Assembly (NCBI GenBank): GCA_029261815.1
Contig: JAJDAQ010000162.1
Span: forward strand, 1 to 39,134
Direction of reading: 5' to 3'
Origin: Deltaproteobacteria bacterium
GTDB lineage: Bacteria; Myxococcota_A; UBA9160; UBA6930
DNA length: 39,134 bases
Shown here: positions 25,201-32,136 of the stretch, in pieces
How positions within the stretch are numbered: position 1 is the stretch's first letter
How the letters are laid out: each line of letters begins with the position of its first letter
Made by a program: the position numbers and the translations under genes
Notes under the pieces: generated by a model
The model's database searches: none
What the model saw: only the letters and a program-made list of their open reading frames with translations
What the model was told of the DNA's origin: nothing

Positions 25201-25800
25201 GATCCGCATCTCGAACGGTCGGCCGTGTCGCCGCCGGACCTCGGCGTCGAGAGGAGCCAGTGCTTTCTGGATGTCCAGGGCCGCGATCACGGCTCGGCGC
25301 GGCGCGCCTTCCAGGGCAACGGGCGCGCCGAATAGCGCCATCACACCGTCACCCGTGAACTGGTTGATGGTTCCCTCATAGCCATGGATGACTTCGAGCA
25401 TCACGCGGAACGCGCGGTCGAGCAGCATGTGCATCTCTTCCGGGTCAGCGAGGGCTTCGGCCATGGCGGTCGAGTCGGCGAGGTCGGCGAAGAGCACGGT
25501 GACATGCCGCCGCTCGCCCTCGAGGGCATGCTTCTGGGTCAGGATGCGGTCGGCGAGATGCTTCGGGGTGTAGGAACGGGGATCCGTATCATCAGAGAGC
25601 CGCGAATCCGTGTCACCAGCGCCTGGGCCTCCGGCCCCGGAGGACACACCCTGGCCGCATGCGTTGCAGAACCGCGCACCCGGCGGGTTCTCGTTCCCGC
25701 AGTTCGCGCACGATGCTGAAAGTGATGCGCCGCAAGCGTTGCAGAACCGCGCATCATCGGGGTTGGGGTGGACGCAGGCGGGGCATTCCATGGCGCGCAT
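22243..25800 (-). CDS. Zinc-ribbon / class III adenylate-guanylate cyclase / AAA ATPase / TPR regulator
   Basis: This 1185-residue multidomain protein begins with two zinc ribbons (cysteines 6, 9, 20, 23 and 31, 34, 45, 48). A class III nucleotidyl cyclase domain follows at about 95-275, with both metal aspartates present in FADLAD (D106) and FTGDG (D151). Next comes an AAA/STAND ATPase with Walker A GEAGIGKS and Walker B VIVLEDMHW. The C-terminal half is helical TPR-like. Family members make cAMP or cGMP in response to signals sensed through the ATPase and TPR parts. The lysine of the canonical K-x-x-GD motif is Gln here, as is common in this group. ATG 25791 is an alternative start. It is single-gene, with a hairpin at its end. 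Confidence 0.93.
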   Translation of the reverse strand: MRAMECPACVHPNPDDARFCNACGASLSASCANCGNENPPGARFCNACGQGVSSGAGGPGAGDTDSRLSDDTDPRSYTPKHLADRILTQKHALEGERRHVTVLFADLADSTAMAEALADPEEMHMLLDRAFRVMLEVIHGYEGTINQFTGDGVMALFGAPVALEGAPRRAVIAALDIQKALAPLDAEVRRRHGRPFEMRIGIHSGPVVVGSIGDDLRMDYTAVGDTTNLAARLEGSAVPGTVVISDAVHRQVDGYFEIEDLPAVEFKGKSAPVGRYSVVAARATATGRIDVQSERTDGLTPYVGREREIDSLMAAYEQAKQGHGQVAFVVGEAGIGKSRLLHEFRQRIADDPHSWIEGRCASYARSSPFHAIADAVRRVHGIDDRDDEHEALAKIAAREVGLGGDLSWTLPYIRVLLSLPSGDAEVDAMDAMRRRAEMCRALLARVLRPDQPGAQVIVLEDMHWTDAATEEFLAFLADSIPAVPTLIVVTHRPGYTHSLGDRSYHVRVPLQALSSDAMSEMVDAVLHASSLPNELRDAIAEKAEGNPLFVEEVTTSLIEEGIVVLEDGRARLTRDLADISIPDRIQDVLMARLDRLAEEPKRAIQLASIIGREFAWRLLQRIHQASDHLEEIVSELRALELIYEKAAHPELAYMFKHALTHEVAYESVLLGRRKNLHRVVGTAIEELYPERLTEHYEALAHHFSAGEEEERALHYHELASHKSLKAYANHAAVDHCRKAIGIAERLEGIAPERLRALWERIGVCCWMLSDFGASWAAYKQAAALTATPEHRAALLAAASWSALWDHDYPECRELLEAAASASTEEQAPAAAAFSLVCRDELEVVHGATLEDDGLAERALVLARRAGDAAALSAALGQLAQRAEMRGEYRSTIAYAEEAVAIADRNGTPGDAIFAGWFLGIARVCIGDYAQGLKVLGDGLVLCERVGDRAIKGRLLNTLGWAHTEFGCHAIAAELNQGGTEIAREAVEMGLIAGAPELYANSAINLSRNLMALGRLDEAEAALEPIERQFQDDPDPWMRWRWSTHLVHHQARLALARGDADGALALARLEVTRALGTAAGKLIGRAHEQLGRILLFMDAREEAEIELRTALTLAQGLEYPALAWRTRSLLAEVAKRSGDRDESERHRAAVRHTLDELAERIPGRHLVGPFRSLGEQALDDPVSAHR

Positions 25801-25998
25801 AGTCTACTCACTCCGTTCCGGGAAATAACGGGTCGCCGCAGTCGCTATCGTCCGGGGGCCCCAACGGCGGGACGTTGCCTCCTGATCCATCGCGGGCTCA
25901 CCGGATCCCGCGACCTCCGGCTCGTAACTCCGACCGGGCCGCGAACGTACTCGACGAGAACCCTTCTACACGCGCCGGCGGGCGCCCTGGAGCCTGTG

Positions 25999-26859
25999 AT
26001 GCACTCCCCGCGATTCATTCCTGAACGGCCCCGCTTCGCCGCCGCTATCGTTGGACTGATGTTGGCCAGCTTCCTCCCGGCGAGTCTCTCCTTTGGAGCG
26101 CCCCGCGCGGAAGCCTGGGCGCGCTGGGAACGTTCAGACGAGACCTCGGGTGAGACGGTCGATCATTCTGCGTTTAGCGGCTTTCTCACGCGCTACGTAC
26201 GTCCGGATGCGACGGGCCTGAACCGCGTCGACTATCGCGCTGTTTCAGCGAAAGACCGGCGGGCACTGAAGAGCTACTTGCAGCATTTGCAGGAAACCGA
26301 GGTGTCACGACTCGGACGCGATCAGCAGCGTGCGTTCTGGACCAATCTCTACAACGCACTCACCGTGGAAGTCGTTCTGGAGCACTACCCGGTGGCGTCG
26401 ATCCGCGACATCAAGATTTCCCCCGGCTTCTTCAGTACCGGCCCCTGGGGCAAGAAGCTGGCGCGGGTGGAAGGTGTCCGCGTCAGCCTCGACGACATCG
26501 AGCATCGAATCCTCCGACCGATCTGGAAGGACCCGCGGACGCATTACGCCGTGAACTGTGCCTCGATCGGTTGTCCGAACCTGCTCACGGAGGCCTTCGA
26601 AGCGGACGCGCTCGACGAACAACTCGATGCGGCCGCACGTGGCTACGTGAACCACCCTCGTGGTGCGCGGGTGACGGATGGCGAGCTGGAGGTTTCGAGC
26701 ATCTACAGCTGGTTCGAGTCCGATTTCGGCGGATCGGAGAAGGCCGTGATCGCGCACCTCAGGGAGTATGCCGAGCCCGCGTTGCGCGAGCGGTTACGGG
26801 GTATCGATTCAATCGACGATCATGACTACGACTGGTCATTGAACGACATCAAACGTTAG
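25999..26859 (+). CDS. Exported DUF547 domain protein
   Basis: This 286-residue protein has an N-terminal hydrophobic stretch (residues about 14-33) consistent with a signal peptide, then a DUF547 domain. The domain is marked by FWTNLYNALTVEVVLEHYP, the cysteine motif NCASIGCPNL, and a C-terminal YDWSLND. The paired cysteines and invariant Asn suggest a catalytic or metal site, but DUF547 has no established activity. GGAG six bases before ATG 25999 decides the start; GTG 25996 is possible. It is divergent from the cyclase gene across 198 bases in which I see no other gene. A paralog follows at 27150, with a small ORF between them. Confidence 0.88.
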   Translation: MHSPRFIPERPRFAAAIVGLMLASFLPASLSFGAPRAEAWARWERSDETSGETVDHSAFSGFLTRYVRPDATGLNRVDYRAVSAKDRRALKSYLQHLQETEVSRLGRDQQRAFWTNLYNALTVEVVLEHYPVASIRDIKISPGFFSTGPWGKKLARVEGVRVSLDDIEHRILRPIWKDPRTHYAVNCASIGCPNLLTEAFEADALDEQLDAAARGYVNHPRGARVTDGELEVSSIYSWFESDFGGSEKAVIAHLREYAEPALRERLRGIDSIDDHDYDWSLNDIKR

Positions 26860-26944
26860 GTAGTGGCGGAGTTTTCTCTCTGGATCTGAAACCAGATGGA
26901 GTGCTGAAACGCACTTACTGGTGTCAGGAGAAGGAGAGAATCCA

Positions 26945-27103
26945 ATGAACGAGAACCACTACGAACGTTTCGTGAAAGCGCACTTCCCGGCCATCTATGC
27001 CTGGTGTGAGCGCCAGATCGACGACGAGCCTTGCGCCGCAATCGCGGCCCAACGCATCGTCCTCGACCTCTACCGCGCGGAATGCGCCGCGGTCGCCGTC
27101 TAG
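26945..27103 (+). CDS. 52-residue protein resembling sigma-70-family (ECF) region 2
   Basis: The ORF has a GGAG-rich leader ending about nine bases before ATG 26945, and third codon positions almost all G or C, both signs of real coding. Its residues follow the pattern of ECF sigma region 2.1-2.2: YERFVKAHFPAIY, then an acidic turn, then AAQRIVLDLYRAE, which parallels the core-RNA-polymerase-binding helix. It stops before regions 2.3-2.4 and 4, so it cannot be a complete sigma factor. It may be a remnant, a sigma-mimicking peptide, or an unrelated small helical protein. It lies 85 bases after one DUF547 gene and 46 before the next. The resemblance was judged by eye. Confidence 0.6.
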   Translation: MNENHYERFVKAHFPAIYAWCERQIDDEPCAAIAAQRIVLDLYRAECAAVAV

Positions 27104-27149
27104 TGCATGCGACCTTGCGAGATTCGATCGCGACGAGAAGAAGACCCCG

Positions 27150-28001
27150 ATGACCGGGGAGAGGTCCCGTTCGCGTGTGTTGTCATGGCTTGTCGCGACC
27201 CTGCTGGCGGCGGCGGCGTGCACGACAGTTCCGGTCCCGCAGTCCGTGCGGGCACCTGCGCCGACGGATGGATTCGATCACGCAGACCTTGATGAGTTCC
27301 TCCGGAAGCACGTCGACGGTAGCGGCCGCGTCGACTACGCCGGCGCGCTTCGGGACCGGAAGTCCTTGCGTCGTTATGTCGCTGCCATCGCGGCTTCGAG
27401 TCCGGATAGCGATCCTGCGCGGTTTCCAAAGAAGGCCGATCGTCTGGCCTACTGGATCAACGCCTATAACGCCTGGACACTCCACCTCGTGCTGGAGCAT
27501 TACCCCGTCGGCTCCGTCCATGAGATCAAGGACGGACTGGCCCGCGCAGTGGGACCCGTCACTCCGAACGGCGCCGGCTTCTTCTTTTTTCAACGCATCC
27601 TGCTCGGCGGGAAGCGGACTTCACTTTATGCACTCGAGAACAGCGTGGTTCGGCGTCGCTTCGCCGAACCGCGAATCCACTTCGCCCTGAACTGCGCATC
27701 GGTCGGTTGTCCGCGGCTGCCCCCCGAAGCCTTCCGCCCGGATGATCTTGAGGAGCAGCTCGCCCGGGAGACGGCCCGATTTCTCGGCGAGCATCGGAAC
27801 GTCGAGGTCGACGCCCAGGCCCGGACGCTGCATCTCTCTGCCATCTTCGAGTGGTACGCGGATGACTTCCAGCCGTCCATCCCGGAGTGGATCACGGATG
27901 CGGCAGCGCCTGGCCTCCGCGCGGCGCTGACGGACTGCGCCGACTGCGCGCTGCGGTCTCGTCCCTATGACTGGCGTCTGAACGACCAGGCCGCCGATTG
28001 A
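27150..28001 (+). CDS. DUF547 domain lipoprotein-like protein (paralog of 25999-26859)
   Basis: The 283-residue protein starts with a positively charged N-terminus and a hydrophobic segment ending LAAAAC, which reads as a weak lipobox, so it is probably an exported lipoprotein. The DUF547 domain repeats the motifs of its neighbour: YWINAYNAWTLHLVLEHYP, NCASVGCPRL and terminal YDWRLND. The two genes are therefore an old tandem duplication, diverged well beyond recent copies. An open frame extends back to 26997, but it overlaps the small ORF, and ATG 27150 gives the signal peptide. No terminator is visible in the 106 bases to the P450 gene. Confidence 0.87.
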   Translation: MTGERSRSRVLSWLVATLLAAAACTTVPVPQSVRAPAPTDGFDHADLDEFLRKHVDGSGRVDYAGALRDRKSLRRYVAAIAASSPDSDPARFPKKADRLAYWINAYNAWTLHLVLEHYPVGSVHEIKDGLARAVGPVTPNGAGFFFFQRILLGGKRTSLYALENSVVRRRFAEPRIHFALNCASVGCPRLPPEAFRPDDLEEQLARETARFLGEHRNVEVDAQARTLHLSAIFEWYADDFQPSIPEWITDAAAPGLRAALTDCADCALRSRPYDWRLNDQAAD

Positions 28002-28107
28002 CGACGAAGAACCAGCCCGATCGCTTCATTCCGACCCGCCGTCTGCCGATCTCGGAGAACCACGACGGCCGCGCTAGCCTGCGGCGTCGCCTGCGAGGAA
28101 GGAAGCC

Positions 28108-29355
28108 ATGTCCATTGCCACTGCCATCGATGTGATTGATCTCGACGCCTATGCGGAGGGCGGTCCGCCCCACGAACTGTGGACGGCCCTGCGTCGAGAG
28201 TCGCCCGTGCACTGGTGTGAGCACCCGGACATGGAACCGTTCTGGGCGATCACCCGCCACGCGGACATCTGTGCGATCTCGCGACAGCCCGACAAGTTCC
28301 TGAGCGCGCCCGGAATCACGCTGCGACAGACCGTCGAGAACATCCAGGAGGGCGAAGGTCTCGGCGCGATGCGGGTCGTCATCATGATGGATCCGCCCGA
28401 GCACAGGGCCGTCCGAAAGGTCGCAAGTCCGTGGTTCACGCCGCGCGCATTGAAGCGAATCGACGCAGCCGTTGACGCGAGCGCACGCCAACTCGTCGAC
28501 GAACTCGCGGCCCAGAGCGCGAGTGGCGAAGGCGTCGCCGACCTCGCCAACGAGATCGCGGTACGACATCCGCTGCGGATCCTCTCAACCGCGCTTGGCC
28601 TGCGGCGCGACCAGGAGGAAAAGGTCCTCGAGCTGTCGAACCGTCTGTTCGCCGCGGATGATGATGAGCTCGGCGGCGGAAACACCCCCGAAGAGTTCCA
28701 ACGGCTGGGGATGGAGTTCCTGCAACTCTTCCTCCCCATCATCGAGGAGCGCCGCAAGAATCCGACGGACGACCTGGCGAGTGTACTCGCCAACGGCTTG
28801 GTGAACGGCGAAGCGATGGGCCCGATGGAGACGCTTGGGTACTACCTGATCGTCTTCAATGCCGGCCACGACACGACCAAGAATGCCCTGGCTGGGGGGA
28901 TCCGCGCGCTCGTCGAGCACCCGGAGCAGTTCGCCAGGCTCCAGGCTGACCCTGATGGCGCGACGCCGCTCGCGGTAGAAGAGATCCTGCGGTGGTCGTC
29001 GTCCGTGAACTACATGAAGCGAACGGCCGCGATCGATACCGAAGTCAACGGCCAGAAGATCAGAGCGGGCGAGAGTCTGGTGATGTTCTACGGCTCCGCG
29101 AACCGTGACGAGGACGTCTTCCAGAACCCGTTCGACTTCGACATCACGCGCGATCCGAATCGGCACGTTGCCTTCGGCTACGGCGAGCACTTCTGCATGG
29201 GCGCGCACTTCGCGCGGCGTTCGATGCGCGCCATCGTGCTGGAGCTCGCCAGGCGCGTGCAGCATTGGGAGCTCGCGGGCGACCCGGATTGGATCCGATC
29301 GAACTTCGTCGTGGGCCTGAAGCACCTTCCGGTGCAGTACCATATTCGAGGCTGA
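28108..29355 (+). CDS. Cytochrome P450
   Basis: This 415-residue soluble P450 carries all key elements: the I-helix oxygen-binding motif AGHDTTKN, the K-helix EEILRW of the ExxR pair, and the heme-thiolate loop FGYGEHFCMGAHFAR with axial C363. It lacks a membrane anchor and so needs separate ferredoxin and reductase partners, none of which is encoded nearby. Sequence style is that of the bacterial CYP124/125/142 and related clusters that hydroxylate steroids or branched lipids, but the substrate cannot be fixed by eye. The start is backed by an AGGAAGGAAG leader. It heads a plus-strand run with VOC and cupin genes. Confidence 0.95.
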   Translation: MSIATAIDVIDLDAYAEGGPPHELWTALRRESPVHWCEHPDMEPFWAITRHADICAISRQPDKFLSAPGITLRQTVENIQEGEGLGAMRVVIMMDPPEHRAVRKVASPWFTPRALKRIDAAVDASARQLVDELAAQSASGEGVADLANEIAVRHPLRILSTALGLRRDQEEKVLELSNRLFAADDDELGGGNTPEEFQRLGMEFLQLFLPIIEERRKNPTDDLASVLANGLVNGEAMGPMETLGYYLIVFNAGHDTTKNALAGGIRALVEHPEQFARLQADPDGATPLAVEEILRWSSSVNYMKRTAAIDTEVNGQKIRAGESLVMFYGSANRDEDVFQNPFDFDITRDPNRHVAFGYGEHFCMGAHFARRSMRAIVLELARRVQHWELAGDPDWIRSNFVVGLKHLPVQYHIRG

Positions 29356-29407
29356 TGAGGCCCGGTTCCTCGCTCCCCCACCCACGCGCCCACACGGAAA
29401 CATCTGA

Positions 29408-29779
29408 ATGATCGGTTATGTCACACTCGGCACGAACGACCTGCCTCGCGCAGAGGCGTTCTACAACGAACTCATGAAGGAGTTCGGCGCGACCGTCCTC
29501 CTGCAGGACGAGCGCATGCGCTTCTACGGATCGGCGCCGGACAAGCCGATCCTCTCGATCTGCACACCCTACGACGGTGAAGCGGGAACGGTCGGAAACG
29601 GTGTCATGGTTGCCCTCCAGGGAGGCGACAAGGCCGGCGTAGACCGCATCCATGCGAAGGCCATTGAACTCGGCGCGACCGACGACGGCGCTCCTGGCGA
29701 CCGCGGCGCTGGCTTCTATGGCGCATACTTCCGTGATCTGGACGGCAACAAGTTCGCCGTCTACGTCATCGGCGCCTAG
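29408..29779 (+). CDS. VOC family protein
   Basis: This small 123-residue protein is of the vicinal oxygen chelate fold. The opening IGYVTLGTNDLPRAEAFY is the typical first strand and helix, and the end (FRDLDGNKFAVYVIGA) is the second module's last strand. The first-strand metal His is replaced (YVTLG), so some members of this subgroup may not bind a catalytic metal. It lies 52 bases after the P450 gene and 21 before the cupin gene. Its role with the P450 is inferred from gene order alone. Confidence 0.85.
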   Translation: MIGYVTLGTNDLPRAEAFYNELMKEFGATVLLQDERMRFYGSAPDKPILSICTPYDGEAGTVGNGVMVALQGGDKAGVDRIHAKAIELGATDDGAPGDRGAGFYGAYFRDLDGNKFAVYVIGA

Positions 29780-29800
29780 CGTCGCCGTACGGGAGTAGGC

Positions 29801-30271
29801 ATGGCAACGCAGTCGGTTCCCGCCTCCTCGCCCGAGGAGGCGGTCCATATTGGTCGGGACGATCTGCCCTGGGTGGAGATCGGGAACGGCAACAAGCTTC
29901 GGGTGCTGCAGATCAAGCACGGCGAAGGTCTATGGATCGTCGAGAACATCTTCCAGGATGGTTGGGAAGTGCCGACGCACAAACACACGGGTCCCGTCTG
30001 GGGCTTCACGGTGTCGGGCGCCTGGAAGTACAAGGAATACGACTACGTGAATCGAGCGGGCTCGTACCTTTACGAGCCCGCTGGTTCCGTCCACACGCTG
30101 CAGTGCATCGAGGATGGAACCCAGGTCTGGTTCCACATGACGGGCGTCAACCTGAACTTGAACGCGACAGGCGAAATCGAGTCCGTCTCGGATGGGCCGG
30201 GGACGCTTCAGGCGTACTATGCACTCTGCGAGGCCCAGGGATTCCCCGAGCCGCGCGTCATCGTCGAATAG
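29801..30271 (+). CDS. Cupin protein of the 2,4'-dihydroxyacetophenone dioxygenase family
   Basis: The 156-residue cupin resembles the 2,4'-dihydroxyacetophenone dioxygenase / ChrR-cupin group: an N-terminal DLPWVEIGNG segment, THKHTGPVWGFTVSGAWKY with the HxH metal motif, and a GSVHTLQ His in the second cupin motif. Characterised members insert oxygen to cleave a C-C bond next to a ketone using iron. Whether this one is a dioxygenase is unknown. GGAG lies five bases before the ATG. It is the last gene of the plus-strand P450 run and ends five bases before the stop of the convergent MaoC-like gene. Confidence 0.85.
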   Translation: MATQSVPASSPEEAVHIGRDDLPWVEIGNGNKLRVLQIKHGEGLWIVENIFQDGWEVPTHKHTGPVWGFTVSGAWKYKEYDYVNRAGSYLYEPAGSVHTLQCIEDGTQVWFHMTGVNLNLNATGEIESVSDGPGTLQAYYALCEAQGFPEPRVIVE

Positions 30272-30276
30272 AAGAC

Positions 30277-31221
30277 CTAACGTGCGGCGAGAAGCGCCTC
30301 TCGCTCAGCTTCGTATCCATCGTAGGACGCCTTCATCGCAGCGCTGTTCAGGGTCTGTTCGGCGACCACGGTTTCGGTCTTCGCGTCGCGGATCGTTGTC
30401 TTGATCCACATGGTTTCCGCGCGACGACTCTCGCTGAGTGCGATCACTTCGCGATCGAGCAGGTAGTCCTCGCCAACGAAGAGGGGCCCAGCGGTCAGCT
30501 TGATTTCCTGGTTCACGAACAGGCCGACGGAGGGCCGGATCGGGAAGCGCGCGCTCGGTGAGGTGTACTGAGCGAGCACGGAGATCATCTCGAACGGGAT
30601 GATCGGCCGTCCCCACGGCGAACTGCTGGCGCCGTCCTGCGTGTACCACGGGGAAGGCTCGGTAATCACGGCCAGTTTCTGCGCCAGCGAGAACGGATAG
30701 AGGTCACCCATGTGCTGGTCGAAATCCATTCGAACCCGTTCGGTGACGGCCCCCTTCATCCCCAACGCGACGTCCTGGAGAATGACGAGCTGCTCGACCG
30801 GTCGAAGACGCGCCATGAGGGCTTCGAGCTCGGTTTCGCCGTGGTCGGGCCCCACCGACAAGGTGCAGGACAGGACGGGGTTCCCGTCTCGCTTCACCAT
30901 GTTTCCACTCGTGCGGTGCTCGCCATCCCGTGCGACCGCGACCGAGGCCTGGACTTCTTCACCCTCGATGCACGCGTTCTGATAGTGGGCCGAGATGCAG
31001 CCGCGTTCGAGGAACGCATCTCCAAAGAGCCGATGCCCGAGTGGAACGAGCTGGCTGAAGTGGGTCGGGCCCTCGATGGTGCCACCCTGGAAGCCGACCT
31101 TCTGCGCCGTCGCATCGTCGTGGATCGATGTCCGGGTTCCGATCTTCTGTTCGGCCAGCATCTGGGCGGGGGTTCGCCACGGGCCCGAAAAGTTCACTTC
31201 CGTGTCGAAGGCATTGGTCAT
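30277..31221 (-). CDS. MaoC-like hotdog-fold protein
   Basis: This 314-residue protein has the hotdog topology seen in MaoC-type dehydratases, with the GFQGGTIEGPTHFSQLVPLG central-helix segment near residue 43. A long C-terminal half has NQEIKLTAGPL and YLLDREV strands that resemble a second hotdog domain. The classic hydratase-2 motif D-x-x-P-x-H is not visible, so it may bind an acyl-CoA without hydratase chemistry. It sits 30 bases behind the crotonase gene, with GGAGAA upstream of its ATG, so the pair is likely one transcript. It converges on the P450-VOC-cupin run. Confidence 0.75.
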   Translation of the reverse strand: MTNAFDTEVNFSGPWRTPAQMLAEQKIGTRTSIHDDATAQKVGFQGGTIEGPTHFSQLVPLGHRLFGDAFLERGCISAHYQNACIEGEEVQASVAVARDGEHRTSGNMVKRDGNPVLSCTLSVGPDHGETELEALMARLRPVEQLVILQDVALGMKGAVTERVRMDFDQHMGDLYPFSLAQKLAVITEPSPWYTQDGASSSPWGRPIIPFEMISVLAQYTSPSARFPIRPSVGLFVNQEIKLTAGPLFVGEDYLLDREVIALSESRRAETMWIKTTIRDAKTETVVAEQTLNSAAMKASYDGYEAEREALLAAR

Positions 31222-31251
31222 GTCATTCTCCTGGTCGCGGTCGTCGGCGGC

Positions 31252-32073
31252 CTAACGTCCCTGGAAGTCGGGCTTCCGCTTCTCGATGAAGGCGCGCACG
31301 GCTTCCCCGTGGTCGTCGGTGGCCGCGGATGCAACGATTCCTCGAGCTTCGCCGGCGAGGCACGTGTCCAGGTCCTCGCGAAGCGCGCGGTCCAGGTTCT
31401 GCTTCATGAGCCGGAATGCGACGGTCGGACCGGAGGCAAGCTCACGAGCCCAGGACAGGGCCGCTTCTCTGAGCTCGCCGTCAGGTACGACGCGGTTCAC
31501 GATGCCGAGGCCGAGACATTCACTTGCTGAGACGCGGTCCCCGGAGAAGAACAGCTCACGCGTCTTCGCGGGTCCGATCAGGTGGGTCAGGAAGAAGCTC
31601 GCGCCATAGTCGCCGGAAAGGCCGACGTTGCGAAAGCCGGTGGTAACGAACGCGGACTCTGCCGCGATCCGGAGATCGCACGCGAGCGCGATCGAGAAGC
31701 CGGCACCCGCGGCCGGTCCGGGGAGCACGGCGAGCGTCGGTTGAGGCAATGCGTAGAGGGCGCCGGTCAAGGCGCGCTGGCGCTCGGTGAGGTCGGCGAC
31801 GATCTCGTCCGGCGTCGTCGGTGCGCCCTCACGGCGTGGGGACCGTCCACCCATTCCCTTGATGTCTCCGCCCGCGCAAAAGGCGTTTCCGGTGCCAGTG
31901 ACGACGACGCAGCGCGCCTCCGGCAGTTCGGCCAGCCGCGCGAACATCCGACGTAACGCCGGACTCAGTTGGTCCGACAGGGCGTTCCGCGAATCAGGCC
32001 GATTCAGTGTCAAGGTGGCGACACCTTCCTCGAGGGTCGCGAGCAGCTCGTCGGTACCCGTGTCCAGTTGCAT
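31252..32073 (-). CDS. Enoyl-CoA hydratase/isomerase (crotonase) family protein
   Basis: This 273-residue cytoplasmic protein is a normal-length crotonase. The first oxyanion-hole loop is AFCAGGDIKG and the second GPAAGAGFSIALACD. The two glutamates of hydratases are not in place (the GGGCE position is GAGFS). The loop GLSGDYGAS keeps an Asp (D155) at the position used by PaaG-type 1,2-epoxyphenylacetyl-CoA isomerases, so isomerase-type chemistry is more likely than simple hydration. ATG 32073 with GGAAG upstream is preferred over an open frame that reaches 32295. It is divergent from the molybdopterin oxidoreductase, with only 63 bases between starts. Confidence 0.92.
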   Translation of the reverse strand: MQLDTGTDELLATLEEGVATLTLNRPDSRNALSDQLSPALRRMFARLAELPEARCVVVTGTGNAFCAGGDIKGMGGRSPRREGAPTTPDEIVADLTERQRALTGALYALPQPTLAVLPGPAAGAGFSIALACDLRIAAESAFVTTGFRNVGLSGDYGASFFLTHLIGPAKTRELFFSGDRVSASECLGLGIVNRVVPDGELREAALSWARELASGPTVAFRLMKQNLDRALREDLDTCLAGEARGIVASAATDDHGEAVRAFIEKRKPDFQGR

Positions 32074-32136
32074 CTGTCTTCCTTCGCGCGGCGCCCGGCC
32101 GAACGGACAGGCTACCCTGCGCGACGAGGAGTCCCC

